64,000 nt of DNA from an uncultured Alphaproteobacteria bacterium (GCA_903909375.1 CAIVVM010000005.1:62001-126000), one strand, 5' to 3'. Counted from the stretch's first letter, positions 1-7,934 are shown. Translations and numbers: made by a program. Notes: generated from the sequence alone by a model not told the origin.

Positions 1-359
1 CCTTGCCCCTGCGCGGCGTGGCCGCCAGCGCCCGGGCTATCTGTCTGGCGCGTGTCGCGGAAATCACCGGCGATCGCGCCGTGCTGGATGTGGCGGAAGC
101 CGCCATGAAGATCGAACTGGCCGCGCTGTCCCCCGGTCGCGACCCGGTGGGTTGGGCGCTGGCGCAACTGCATCTGGCGCGTCTCTACGAAGCACGCCTG
201 GGCATGACCGGGATCGACAAGGGCGAACGCGCCGCCGCCCTGATGGCGCTGGACGCGGCCCTCGACGTGTTCGGCGAACACGGCCTGCGCTCCGCCAGCG
301 TGCTGGCCAATGATGCGATGGATCGCCTGCGCGACCGCTCAGACCGAGAGACCCGCTAG
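1..359 (+). CDS. C-terminal part of a helical-repeat (TPR-like) protein, 5' end outside window
   Basis: Only the last ~118 residues are visible; the frame is open to the left edge, so the true start lies upstream. The visible part is Ala/Leu-rich and reads as amphipathic helices with a tetratricopeptide-like rhythm (for example ALAQLHLARLYEARLG, then ALMALDAALDVFGEHG). The stop codon (TAG, 357-359) runs directly into the palindrome that starts at 359. No catalytic motif is visible. From this fragment I cannot tell whether it is the sensor domain of a large regulator or a stand-alone TPR protein. Function is unassigned. Confidence 0.6.
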   Translation, partial: LPLRGVAASARAICLARVAEITGDRAVLDVAEAAMKIELAALSPGRDPVGWALAQLHLARLYEARLGMTGIDKGERAAALMALDAALDVFGEHGLRSASVLANDAMDRLRDRSDRETR

Positions 360-407
360 ATCACGTCGAGATTGGATTGAATCAATCCAATCTCGAAGAA
401 CGTGATC
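359..407. repeat. Long perfect palindrome with nested outer arms
   Basis: The inner part, 367-395, is a perfect inverted repeat (CGAGATTGGATTGA, one central A, then its complement). Outer arms GATCACGT (359-366) and ACGTGATC (400-407) extend the cruciform. It sits between the stop of the first gene and the convergent ABC permease. It could act as a bidirectional terminator, but its form and the neighbouring GGAAAACCGG element match the dispersed intergenic palindromes common in alphaproteobacterial genomes. Confidence 0.8.
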
Positions 408-425
408 GCCCCCATATGTTTGGAG

Positions 426-478
426 AGGTCTGCGGGCGGAAAACCGGTTCCCACTTTTCCTCAACCCGCTCCAGACCT
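426..478. repeat. Dispersed palindromic repeat, GGAAAACCGG-core type (copy 1)
   Basis: Outer arms AGGTCTG (426-432) and CAGACCT (472-478) enclose an inner stem GGAAAA (438-443) / TTTTCC (455-460) around a CCGGTTCCCAC centre. The core recurs almost identically at 21575-21623 after glnE, with G for A in the centre and different outer arms. The same core is familiar from intergenic repeats across alphaproteobacteria. The right arm overlaps the stop codon of the ABC permease gene. Confidence 0.8.
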
Positions 479-1232
479 AGCGGCCTCGCCACCACCTTAA
501 CCCCGCCCGCTCGATGGCTTCGAGGGCGGCGTGCAGGGCCACGCCCATGGCCCCCAGCACCACCAGAGCCGCGATCATGCGGTCAGTCTGAAGCTTGTTG
601 CCGGCATCGAGGATCTGCCAGGCCAGCCCGCGCACGCCGCCCGAGCCTGCCCCAAATTCAGCTACCACGGCGCCGATCAGGGCCAGCCCCGCGCCCACCT
701 TGTGGCCTTCCAGCAGGAACGGCACGGCTGAGGGCAGGCGCAACCGCATCACCCGTTGCCAGCGCCCCGCGCCATAGAGGGCGAACAGGCGTTCCAGGTC
801 GGGATCTGCCGAGCGCAGACCGGCTGTCGCGCCGGAAAAGATCGGGAAGAAGGCCACCAGAACGGCCAGGGTGACCAGGGCGCGCTCCGGATGATCCAGT
901 CCGGCCCAGATCAGCACCAGAGGCGCGATGGCGACCACAGGCGTGACCTGCACAACCGAAGCCAGCGGACGGATCGCGCGATCCAGAAGCGGGCTGAGTG
1001 CGGTCAGGATCGCCAGCGCCTGGGCGATCAGGCTCGCCAGCACCAGCGAGATCAGGGCGACCGACAGGGTCCGCCAGGATGCCGCCACCAGCGCCGGCCA
1101 GTGTTCCGACAACGCCAAGGCCACAGCGGACGGCGGCGGCAGGAAATAGACCGGCACCTGCATCAGCCGGCAGGCAATCTCCCAGCCGGCCAGCAGGATG
1201 GCGATCAGGACGAAGGGGGCCAGCCGGCTCAT
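477..1232 (-). CDS. ABC transporter permease, SsuC/TauC/ThiX type
   Basis: 251 residues, the usual length of a single-domain permease of the nitrate/sulfonate/taurine/thiamine-precursor (BPD_transp_1) family. About six hydrophobic segments are visible, starting with PFVLIAILLAGWEIACRLM. Near residues 150-185 lies the cytoplasmic coupling (EAA-like) region GAGRWQRVMRLRLPSAVPFLLEG, which contacts the ATPase. The gene is the last of three: its start overlaps the ATPase stop by 4 bases, and the substrate-binding lipoprotein gene comes first. Together they form a complete importer. Sequence alone does not reveal the substrate. Confidence 0.9.
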   Translation of the reverse strand: MSRLAPFVLIAILLAGWEIACRLMQVPVYFLPPPSAVALALSEHWPALVAASWRTLSVALISLVLASLIAQALAILTALSPLLDRAIRPLASVVQVTPVVAIAPLVLIWAGLDHPERALVTLAVLVAFFPIFSGATAGLRSADPDLERLFALYGAGRWQRVMRLRLPSAVPFLLEGHKVGAGLALIGAVVAEFGAGSGGVRGLAWQILDAGNKLQTDRMIAALVVLGAMGVALHAALEAIERAGLRWWRGR

Positions 1233-1969
1233 GCGGCCACGCCTTCGGCCAGGCTTGCGGAAACCGCCTCCACCGTGGTCCGGAACGCCGCCTGGGTCCG
1301 GAATTGCGGGGGGCGGGGCAGGGGGCCATCAACTGAAAAGTCGCCGACGATCCGGCCAGGGCCGCGGCTGATCACCACTACGCGTGAGGCCATGTAGACC
1401 GCCTCCTCGACGTTGTGCGTCACAAAGATAATGGCGGGTTGGGTGGTCGCCCAGAGCGCCAGCACGTCATCAGCCAGGGTGCGTCGTGTGATTTCGTCCA
1501 GCGCCGCGAACGGCTCGTCCAGCAGCAGCAGGCGGGGGCTGGTCACCAGCGCCCGCGCCAGGGACACCCGCATCGCCATGCCGCCGGAGAGTTGGGCAGG
1601 TCTTGCGGCGACGGCGGCGCCAAGTCCCACCCGCGCCAGCGCTTCATCGGCCCGACGGCGGGCCTCGGGCCGGGGCGTACCCGCCAGCTCCAGCGGCAAG
1701 GCCACATTGGCCTGGGCCGACAGCCAGGGCGCCAGTGTCGGCGCCTGGAACACAACGGCCGTCTCGCCACGTCCGGCTGCCCGGGTCACGGTCCCGCGGG
1801 TCGGGGCCTCCAGCCCGGCCAGCAGGCGCAGCGCCGTGGACTTTCCGCACCCCGACGGACCGACCAGCGCCACGATCTCGCCGGCGGCGATATCCAGAGA
1901 CATAGGCCCCAGAGCCAGACCCCGGTCGTAGTCGACCTCGACGTTGGAGAGGGTGACCGGCGACGTCAC
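1229..1969 (-). CDS. ABC transporter ATP-binding protein, SsuB/TauB/ThiZ type
   Basis: 246 residues forming a complete nucleotide-binding domain. Walker A is GPSGCGKST near residues 37-45, the signature is LSGGMAMRVSLARAL (M replaces the usual Q of LSGGQ), and Walker B is LLLLDEPFAALDE, followed by an H-loop (FVTHNVEEA). It overlaps both neighbours by 4 bases, so the three genes are one translationally coupled operon. It energises uptake by the 477-1232 permease. The family imports small organic anions or thiamine precursors. Confidence 0.92.
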   Translation of the reverse strand: MTSPVTLSNVEVDYDRGLALGPMSLDIAAGEIVALVGPSGCGKSTALRLLAGLEAPTRGTVTRAAGRGETAVVFQAPTLAPWLSAQANVALPLELAGTPRPEARRRADEALARVGLGAAVAARPAQLSGGMAMRVSLARALVTSPRLLLLDEPFAALDEITRRTLADDVLALWATTQPAIIFVTHNVEEAVYMASRVVVISRGPGRIVGDFSVDGPLPRPPQFRTQAAFRTTVEAVSASLAEGVAA

Positions 1970-2964
1970 TTGGGCGAGAACGCCAGGGTGTAGGCTTTCG
2001 TGGCATCCAGCGTCTTCGGGTAGACCCCCTGGGCCTTGGCCATGTCGGCGAAGGCGGTCCAGCGCGCGTCGGTCATGGCGCCGACGGGTGCGCCTTCGGA
2101 CCCCTCGATGATCTTGTAGCTCCGGAGTTTTTCCCGCGCCTGCGCCAGCACGTCGTCGGTCATCTCGGGATTGTCTTTGCGGATCAGGGCGTCGGCCGCC
2201 TTCGGGTCTCCGGCGAGGTAGTCGCGCCAGCCCAGGGCCGAGGCCTCGACGAAGGCCTTAACCGCCGCCGGATTTTTCGCGATCACCGCGTCGGTGGCCA
2301 GCACCATGGTGGCGTAGCCGGGGTAGCCCTCGTCGGCCAGCAGGAACACCCTGGGTTTGAGCCCCGCCATCTTCTCGATCGTGTAGGGCTCGGAGGTCAC
2401 ATAGCCCTGCTGGACGGCGCGCTTGTCGGCCAGAAACGGCGCGGAGTTGAAGTTGTACTTGCGCACCTGATCGTCGGTGAATCCGTATTTGGCTTTCAGC
2501 CAAACCCAGAAGGCCGTGACCGAGGCGTCCGACAACAGGATCGGGCGGCCCTTCAGATCGGCGATCTTCTCGGCGCCGGTGTCCGGATGAGCGATCAGAA
2601 CCTGTGGATCTTTCTGCATGAAGGCGGCCACGGCCTTAACCGGCACGCCCTCCTGCGCGAGGTTCATGACGATGAAGCTGTTGGAGCCCATGCCCAGGTC
2701 GACCGCATTGGCGGCCAGCAGTTGCGGCACGTTCACGCCCGGCCCGCCCTGGACGATCTCGACCTTGAGGCCGCGCTTTGCGTATTCGCCCGAGGCTAGC
2801 GCCTGGTAGAACCCGCCATGCTCGGCCTGCGCGCGCCAGTCGGTGGCGAAGCGGATCGTCACCGGCGCATTGGCGGAGGGCGCGGCAGCCTCCTCCTTCT
2901 TCCCGGGAGAACAGGCCGCCAGCAGTGCTGCCGCTGCAAACGCCAGGGTACGTAAGGCTTTCAT
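1966..2964 (-). CDS. ABC transporter substrate-binding lipoprotein (SsuA/THI5-like)
   Basis: The start is placed at the ATG at 2962-2964 because it begins a lipoprotein signal: MKALRTLAFAAAALLAAC with the lipobox LAAC at residues 15-18. An upstream in-frame ATG at 3033 would put this signal inside the protein. The mature ~315 residues have the NMT1/THI5-like periplasmic fold (TIRFATDWRAQAEHGGFYQALASGEY near the start, VVLIAHPDTG-like and PILLSDASV hinge regions). It captures the ligand for the ABC importer encoded next. The family covers sulfonates, taurine, nitrate, riboflavin and pyrimidine precursors, and no motif settles the ligand. The start codon lies 5 bases from a hairpin that contains the Shine-Dalgarno sequence. 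Confidence 0.9.
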   Translation of the reverse strand: MKALRTLAFAAAALLAACSPGKKEEAAAPSANAPVTIRFATDWRAQAEHGGFYQALASGEYAKRGLKVEIVQGGPGVNVPQLLAANAVDLGMGSNSFIVMNLAQEGVPVKAVAAFMQKDPQVLIAHPDTGAEKIADLKGRPILLSDASVTAFWVWLKAKYGFTDDQVRKYNFNSAPFLADKRAVQQGYVTSEPYTIEKMAGLKPRVFLLADEGYPGYATMVLATDAVIAKNPAAVKAFVEASALGWRDYLAGDPKAADALIRKDNPEMTDDVLAQAREKLRSYKIIEGSEGAPVGAMTDARWTAFADMAKAQGVYPKTLDATKAYTLAFSPK

Positions 2965-2969
2965 GGAAA

Positions 2970-3069
2970 CTCCCGACTTGAACCGCGGGAGATTAGAGCG
3001 GTGGGGCGACGGTTCCAAGAGGACACATAGCAAGAGGGCGGCGCTCCGGTTACCCGAAACCCCGCCCTC
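2970..3069 (-). promoter_or_regulatory. Two-hairpin leader upstream of the ABC importer, ribosome binding site in a stem
   Basis: On the minus-strand mRNA a long hairpin forms first: GAGGGCGG (3062-3069) pairs with CCGCCCTC (3034-3041), with an inner GGTT/AACC stem (3058-3061 with 3048-3051), a 6-base loop and a one-sided bulge. A second hairpin, CTCCCG/CGGGAG (2986-2991 with 2970-2975), contains the Shine-Dalgarno GGGAG and ends 5 bases before the ATG. This layout is typical of translational control by a leader RNA. I could not match it to the TPP, cobalamin, SAM-II or guanidine classes, so it is a candidate only. Confidence 0.45.
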
Positions 3070-3439
3070 TCATACAGATCCGTTGGGGGACCTGCGCCTC
3101 TAGGCCAACTGTCAGTTCGGTTTCGGGTCGCCCCGTGATTTTCCCTGACTGCCGATGTCCTGCCTTCCGCTTTGTCCCGGATTACTCCGTTTCCTGGCCT
3201 CGAGCCTGACACTCCGCCCGCTTGGTTTCCGGGTCTTCCGTTGCCGGATTCTCCGTCCGCCCGCGCCGCAGTTCCTGTCGGCATGTGAACGGTGCGCCTG
3301 AACGGAAAGGTGCGCAAGATGGTTAAGAGCGGCGCGTGTGACCTGTCGGTTGAGAACCGGTGGATATCCGGTGGGTCCCATCCGGAAACGTCAATTGTGA
3401 CAGTTATTTGAAGCTGTCCACAGGAACTTGGAATCGAGG
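3070..3439. other. Intergenic region, no gene recognised
   Basis: About 370 bases between the divergent end of the ABC importer leader and the 3' end of the ABC-F gene. Short open frames exist on the minus strand but their residue composition (Arg/Gly/Pro-rich, no hydrophobic core) looks like noncoding high-GC sequence. Two near-identical short direct repeats (CCGGATTACTCCGT at about 3178 and CCGGATTCTCCGT at about 3244) lie in a pyrimidine-rich stretch. The promoter of the ABC importer should be here. No known element was recognised. Confidence 0.5.
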
Positions 3440-5233
3440 CTATCTGCCGGCCGCCAGAGCCTCTCGGCGCTCTTCCAGCGCCAGCCATTCCTCTTCCGCC
3501 GAAGCGACCTCCGCCTGCTTCGCTGCCAGGGCCTTGGTAAGCGCCTCGAAGCGCCCCGGATTGCGGCTGTAGAGACCCGGATCCGCCAGGGAGGCTTCCA
3601 GCTCGGCGACCCGCGCCGGACCCTCGGCGATCAAGGCTTCGAGTTCCTCAAGCCGCCGCTGGTCCTTGTAGGTGAGCTTTGCGACCGTCTTGGCAGGGGC
3701 CGGCTTCTGGGTCGTGGACTTGGCGGTTTCGGCCTTTGACAGCGCCCCGAAGAACCCGGGGTTCTGACGGATGAAGTCCTGCCAGCCACCAGGAGTCTCG
3801 ACCGCGCGACCGGTCCCGTCCAGGCCGATGGTGGAGGTGGCCAGCCGATCGATGAAGTCGCGGTCGTGGCTGACCAGGATCAGCGTGCCCTCGTAGTCCG
3901 CGAGCATGTCCTCCAGCAGGTCCAGCGTGTCCATGTCGAGATCGTTGGTGGGCTCGTCCAGCACCATGACATTGGCGGGGTTGGCCAGGGCGCGGGCCAG
4001 CAGCAGGCGGTTGCGCTCACCGCCGGACAGGCTCTTCACCGGCTGGCGCAGCTGGCTCTCGCGGAACAGGAAGTCCTTGGCGTAGGCGTTGACGTGCTTG
4101 GGCTGGCCGCGCACCAGAATCTGGTCGCCGCCGAGCGGTGTCAGCACGTCCTTCAGCGTCATCTCCGGTGAGAGGGCGGCGCGGGCCTGGTCGATATAGC
4201 CGACGGTCAGGTTGGTCCCGAGCTTCGCCTCGCCGGAGTCGACGGCGATCTCGCCCAGCAGAAGTTTCACCAGCGTGGTCTTGCCGGCGCCGTTGGGTCC
4301 GACAATCGCCACACGGTCGCCGCGCAGGATGCGGGTGGAGAAGTCCTTCAGGATCACCCGCTCGCCGAACGCCTTGTTCAAACCCTTGGCCTCGACCACC
4401 CGCTTGCCGGAGAGCGCCGAGCTCTCCAGGCCCATGTGCATGGCGCCCCGGACCTCCTTCTGGCGTTCGGACTTCTCCTCGCGCAACGCCACCAGCCGGC
4501 GGCGGCGGCCCTCGTTGCGCGCGCGGCGCGCCGTGACGCCCCGCTCCATCCAGTGCTGTTCGCGTTGCAGCATCTTGTCGAGGCGGCGGCCCTCTTCGGC
4601 CTGCTGGGCCTCGATCTTTTCCACCCAGTCCTCGAACCCGGCGAACCCGGCGTCCAGGCGACGCACCTGCCGGTGTTCCAGCCAGAAGCACCGCTGGGTC
4701 ACCCGTTCCAGGAAGGCGCGGTCGTGGCTGACGATCAGGGCCGCAGCCCGGCTGGCGCCGATCTGGGCTTCCAGGGTCTCGATGGCCAGGATGTCCAGGT
4801 GGTTGGTGGGCTCGTCCAGCAGGATCACGTCAGGGTCTTCGGCAAAGGCCTTGGCCAGCGCCGCCCTCCGGGTCTCGCCGCCGGAGAGACCCTGGGTGGA
4901 TTTTTCGGGGTTGATGCCGAACGCGTCCAGCGCCGCCTCCGCCAGATAGGAGGCCGCCCCACCGGACGTGGCGTGGTCCAGCACCGTGGCGCCGGTGATC
5001 TCGGGCTCCTGCGGCACGAAGGCGACCGTGGTGCCGGGCGTGATGGTGCGGTCGCCGTCGTCGGCCTCGATCTGTCCGGCCAGAATCCGCAGCAAGGTGG
5101 ACTTGCCGGCGCCATTGCGCCCCACCAGACAGGCGCGGTTGCGCGCGTCCAGGGCGAGGTCCACGCCGTCGAACAGCATCATCGGTCCGTCGGCGAGACG
5201 AACCTCTTTCAAGGCGAGGATGGGGGCTCTCAT
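3440..5233 (-). CDS. uup: ABC-F family ATPase, Uup type
   Basis: 597 residues with two ABC ATPase domains and no membrane segment. Domain 1 has GRNGAGKST (about residues 38-46), LSGGETRRAALAKA and [12 protein letters not shown]. Domain 2 has [24 protein letters not shown] and [13 protein letters not shown] linker between them carries a charged helix (REQHWMERGVTARRARNEGRRRR). The C-terminal ~70 residues form a coiled coil of the Uup CTD type, which distinguishes it from EttA, encoded at 43388. Members act on ribosomes or branched nucleic acids. It is transcribed divergently from the YcgN-like gene with an 80-base gap. Confidence 0.85.
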   Translation of the reverse strand: MRAPILALKEVRLADGPMMLFDGVDLALDARNRACLVGRNGAGKSTLLRILAGQIEADDGDRTITPGTTVAFVPQEPEITGATVLDHATSGGAASYLAEAALDAFGINPEKSTQGLSGGETRRAALAKAFAEDPDVILLDEPTNHLDILAIETLEAQIGASRAAALIVSHDRAFLERVTQRCFWLEHRQVRRLDAGFAGFEDWVEKIEAQQAEEGRRLDKMLQREQHWMERGVTARRARNEGRRRRLVALREEKSERQKEVRGAMHMGLESSALSGKRVVEAKGLNKAFGERVILKDFSTRILRGDRVAIVGPNGAGKTTLVKLLLGEIAVDSGEAKLGTNLTVGYIDQARAALSPEMTLKDVLTPLGGDQILVRGQPKHVNAYAKDFLFRESQLRQPVKSLSGGERNRLLLARALANPANVMVLDEPTNDLDMDTLDLLEDMLADYEGTLILVSHDRDFIDRLATSTIGLDGTGRAVETPGGWQDFIRQNPGFFGALSKAETAKSTTQKPAPAKTVAKLTYKDQRRLEELEALIAEGPARVAELEASLADPGLYSRNPGRFEALTKALAAKQAEVASAEEEWLALEERREALAAGR

Positions 5234-5313
5234 CGGCGCGCTGTCCTACAGGGTCCGGGCGGCGAAGCAAGTTCCCCCTTCATCGCGCGCTGCGGTCGGA
5301 CTAAACCCGGCAG

Positions 5314-5775
5314 ATGGCTGGCGAACCTTTCTGGCGTCGAAAGACCCTTGCGCAGATGACGGTGGCGGAGTGGGAAAGCCTCTGCGACGGCTGTGGTCTG
5401 TGCTGTCTTGTCCGTTTCGAGGATGAGACGACGGGCGAGGTGATCCCGACCCGGGTCCACTGCAAACTGTTCGATGCCGCGGCCTGTCGGTGCTCGAACT
5501 ATGCAGATCGTCACAGGCACGTTCCCGATTGCATCAAGCTGACCCCGCACAACATCGAGGCGCTGGAATGGATGCCCGGCAGTTGCGCCTATCGCCGCCT
5601 GCATGAGGGGCGTGATCTGGCGGACTGGCATCCGCTGGTGTCCGGCGATCCGGAGAGCCCGCACCGCGCCGGCATATCGGTGCGCGGACAGACCATCAGC
5701 GAGGAAGTGCTGGCCGAAGCGGAAGATGCACTCGACTTCGCCGCCTGGGATCTGATGGTCGAGCGGGAGGGGTGA
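5314..5775 (+). CDS. YcgN-family cysteine cluster protein (UPF0260)
   Basis: 153 residues, the normal family length. The Cys pattern starts with CDGCGLCCLVRFEDE near residues 24-38 and continues with CKLFDAAACRCSNY and PGSCAYRRL, the conserved set expected to bind an Fe-S cluster or zinc. The N-terminus FWRRKTLAQMTVAEWESLCDG is also typical. The family is widespread in proteobacteria without a settled biochemical role. It stands alone, divergent from the ABC-F gene. The calls on family and start are firm; function is unknown. Confidence 0.9.
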   Translation: MAGEPFWRRKTLAQMTVAEWESLCDGCGLCCLVRFEDETTGEVIPTRVHCKLFDAAACRCSNYADRHRHVPDCIKLTPHNIEALEWMPGSCAYRRLHEGRDLADWHPLVSGDPESPHRAGISVRGQTISEEVLAEAEDALDFAAWDLMVEREG

Positions 5776-5877
5776 GAGTGATGTTGCAAAATCGCCACAG
5801 TGCGGCTTGCGTGACGTCGCCGCCCACCCAATCTAGAAGCCATCCTGCATCGTGATCATTGAAGGATTCTGACCAGT

Positions 5878-6804
5878 TTGGCGCGCGACCCCTATCTGGA
5901 GCTGGGCGTATCCCGGACGGCGACGGCCGCGGAAATCCGCAAGGCCTTCCACAAGCTTGCGAAGGCGAACCATCCTGACACCAATCCCGGCAATGCAGCA
6001 GCCGAGGAGCGTTTCAAGAAGGTCAGCGCCGCGTTCGACATCATTGGCGATGTGGAGAAGCGCAAGAAGTTTGACGCCGGCCTGATCGACGCCGACGGTC
6101 GCGAAAGTATGGGCGGGTTCGGCGCCGAGAGCCCGTGGGGCGGACGTCCGGGCGCGCGAGGCGGCGGATCGCGGGCCGAGACCTTCGAAGGCGCAGACCT
6201 GAGTGACATTCTGGGCGAGATGTTCGGCGGCGCGCGCGGCGGCCGTCCGGGCGCCGGCGGCGGGTTTGGAGGCTTTGCCCAGAAGGGCGCCGATGTCCGG
6301 GCCAAACTCGAGATCGATCTGGTCGATGCGATCCGGGGCGGCAAACGCAGGATCGCGTTCTCGGATGGCCGCACGATCGATGTGACCATTCCCAAGGGCG
6401 CACAGGATGGCCAGACGCTGCGGCTCAAGGGGCAGGGCGGACCAGGGCGGGGTGGCGCCGGCGATGCGTTCATCGAAATCACAATCCAGCCGCACGCGAT
6501 CTATCGACGCGAGGGCGCCGATCTGGTCATGGACCTGCCGGTCGCCTTCTACGACGCGGTGCTGGGCGGCAAGGTCGAGGCCCCGACGCCCGACGGCGCC
6601 GTGACATTGACCGTGCCCCGATCGGCGAACACCGGAACGCGCCTGCGATTGAAGGGGCGCGGCCTGGTCGACGCCCAGGGCACACGCGGCGATCTGTTCG
6701 CCCGTCTGGTGGTCATGCTGCCCGATGCGCCTGACCCGGCGCTCGAGGCGTTTGCCGAGCAGCAGCGCCAGGATCGTCCTTATTCGCCCAGACGCCGAAC
6801 TTAG
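5878..6804 (+). CDS. DnaJ-family co-chaperone (CbpA-like, no zinc finger)
   Basis: 308 residues starting at TTG 5878, the only start that keeps the whole J-domain. The N-terminal J-domain spans about residues 1-67 with the HPD motif (ANHPDTNPGN) that stimulates DnaK ATPase. A Gly-rich stretch follows (residues ~75-130) and then the C-terminal substrate-binding domains (ITIPKGAQDGQTLRLKGQG near 165-180, FYDAVLGGKVEAPTPDG near 225). The CxxCxGxG zinc centre of DnaJ is absent, so this is a type II/CbpA-like protein. It is followed by the PepSY operon after 71 bases. Confidence 0.9.
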   Translation: MARDPYLELGVSRTATAAEIRKAFHKLAKANHPDTNPGNAAAEERFKKVSAAFDIIGDVEKRKKFDAGLIDADGRESMGGFGAESPWGGRPGARGGGSRAETFEGADLSDILGEMFGGARGGRPGAGGGFGGFAQKGADVRAKLEIDLVDAIRGGKRRIAFSDGRTIDVTIPKGAQDGQTLRLKGQGGPGRGGAGDAFIEITIQPHAIYRREGADLVMDLPVAFYDAVLGGKVEAPTPDGAVTLTVPRSANTGTRLRLKGRGLVDAQGTRGDLFARLVVMLPDAPDPALEAFAEQQRQDRPYSPRRRT

Positions 6805-6832
6805 GCTAAGTCCGAAGCTTGCTTAAAGTCGC

Positions 6833-6849
6833 GTTCAGCCGGGGTTCAG
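6833..6849 (+). promoter_or_regulatory. GTTCAG-N5-GTTCAG direct repeat, candidate response-regulator box
   Basis: GTTCAG occurs at 6833-6838 and again at 6844-6849, exactly 11 bases apart, with a weaker third phase (CTTAAA at 6822-6827). OmpR/PhoB-family regulators bind such one-helical-turn direct repeats as dimers. The site is 27 bases upstream of the PepSY gene start and the operon encodes an OmpR-family regulator, so autoregulation is the simplest reading. Binding is inferred, not shown. Confidence 0.55.
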
Positions 6850-6875
6850 TCCCGGAGGCGTAGGTCGGGTCCGTC

Positions 6876-7208
6876 ATGAAGCCAGTTTTCGCCATCGCCA
6901 TGATGCTTGCCGCCATCGCTGCGGCCGCGCCGGCCGTGGCGGCGCAGGACGCTCGCCCGCCGTTCGGCGGCGGACGAGGCGAACAGGATCAGGCGCGCGA
7001 CGGGGTCCGCTCGGGCCGCCAGGCGCCGCTGTCGCGCGTGTTGCAGATGATCGGCGCACGCTATCCCGGTCGTCATTTGAACACCTCGATGGGCGATGCC
7101 GGCGGCCGGCCCGCTTACTACGTTCAGTGGCAGATGGAGAACGGTCGGGTGGTGGTGTTCGTCGTTGAAGCCGAGTCCGGCCAGATCATCGGTCGCCAGG
7201 GTGGCTGA
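6876..7208 (+). CDS. Small periplasmic PepSY-domain protein (FeuN-like position)
   Basis: 110 residues with a clear Sec signal peptide (MKPVFAIAMMLAAIAAAAPAV, cleavage near AVAAQD at residue ~24). The C-terminal ~60 residues fit a PepSY fold: LSRVLQMIGARYPGRHLNTSM, then YYVQWQMENGRVVVFVVEAESGQIIG. PepSY proteins modulate partner proteins. In rhizobial FeuN-FeuP-FeuQ systems a small periplasmic protein encoded just upstream restrains the sensor kinase. The gene order here is the same, so a role as inhibitor of the 7931-9319 kinase is a reasonable inference. Confidence 0.8.
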   Translation: MKPVFAIAMMLAAIAAAAPAVAAQDARPPFGGGRGEQDQARDGVRSGRQAPLSRVLQMIGARYPGRHLNTSMGDAGGRPAYYVQWQMENGRVVVFVVEAESGQIIGRQGG

Positions 7209-7241
7209 GGCCCAGGTTCAACCCAAGGAAGGGACGCTCTC

Positions 7242-7934
7242 TTGCGCATCCTGCTAGTCGAAGACGATCCGGACCTGTCGCGCCAGCTGAAGCTGGCGCT
7301 GGGCGATGCCGGCTATGCGGTCGACCACGCCCCCGACGGCGAGGAAGCCCAGTTCCTGGGCGAGACTGAACCCTATGATGCTGTGATCCTGGACCTGGGC
7401 CTGCCCAGGGTGGACGGCGTCTCGGTGCTGGAGCGATGGCGGCGCGAGAACATGGCGAGCCCGGTGCTGATCCTGACGGCGCGCGCCGCCTGGAGCGAGA
7501 AGGTGGCGGGCTTCGACGCCGGCGCCGACGACTATCTGACCAAGCCGTTTCACACCGAGGAACTGCTGGCCCGCCTGCGCGCCCTGCTGCGGCGCTCGGC
7601 CGGGCACGCCACCCCTAGCCTCTCGATCGGCGGCCTGCGGCTCGACCCGCGCGCCGCGCGCGCCAGCGTCAATGGCGAGCCCCTGCGGTTGACGTCACTG
7701 GAGTATCGCCTGTTGCACTACCTGATGATGCATCAGGGCCGGGTGATCAGTCGGACAGAGTTGGTGGAGCATCTCTACGATCAGGATTTTGACCGGGATT
7801 CCAACACCATAGAGGTGTTCATCGGCCGGGTCCGCAAGAAGATCGGCGCCGATCGGATCGAGACGGTCCGGGGCCTTGGCTACCGCCTGACCTGCCCCGC
7901 CGGTGAGGCGGACCCGGAGACGGCCGGCACGTGA
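7242..7934 (+). CDS. OmpR-family response regulator (FeuP/PhoP-like)
   Basis: 230 residues. Start is TTG 7242, supported by a good Shine-Dalgarno (AAGGAAGGGA, 7225-7234) 8 bases upstream and by MRILLVEDD at the very N-terminus. The receiver domain (1-~118) has the acidic pair ED at 7-8, phospho-acceptor Asp in VILDLGLP (about residue 51), Thr in LILTARA and Lys in DYLTKPF. The C-terminal winged helix (~125-220) ends in TIEVFIGRVRKKIGADRIETVRGLGYRL. It overlaps the kinase gene by 4 bases and is probably autoregulated through the GTTCAG repeats. Confidence 0.93.
   Translation: MRILLVEDDPDLSRQLKLALGDAGYAVDHAPDGEEAQFLGETEPYDAVILDLGLPRVDGVSVLERWRRENMASPVLILTARAAWSEKVAGFDAGADDYLTKPFHTEELLARLRALLRRSAGHATPSLSIGGLRLDPRAARASVNGEPLRLTSLEYRLLHYLMMHQGRVISRTELVEHLYDQDFDRDSNTIEVFIGRVRKKIGADRIETVRGLGYRLTCPAGEADPETAGT

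Noticed and set aside
2965-3110. TPP riboswitch for the ABC importer (its gene layout resembles a thiamine-precursor transporter)
   Set aside because: The conserved CUGAGA and ACCC-type cores of the TPP riboswitch are not present, only generic hairpins.
3112-3381. An 89-codon minus-strand frame in the gap after the ABC importer
   Set aside because: It is Arg/Lys/Gly-rich with no hydrophobic core and no convincing ribosome binding site, so it looks like noncoding high-GC sequence.
3411-3423. CTGTCCACAG-like sequence as a DnaA box
   Set aside because: It differs from TTATCCACA at the first positions and is a single site without the clustering expected at an origin.
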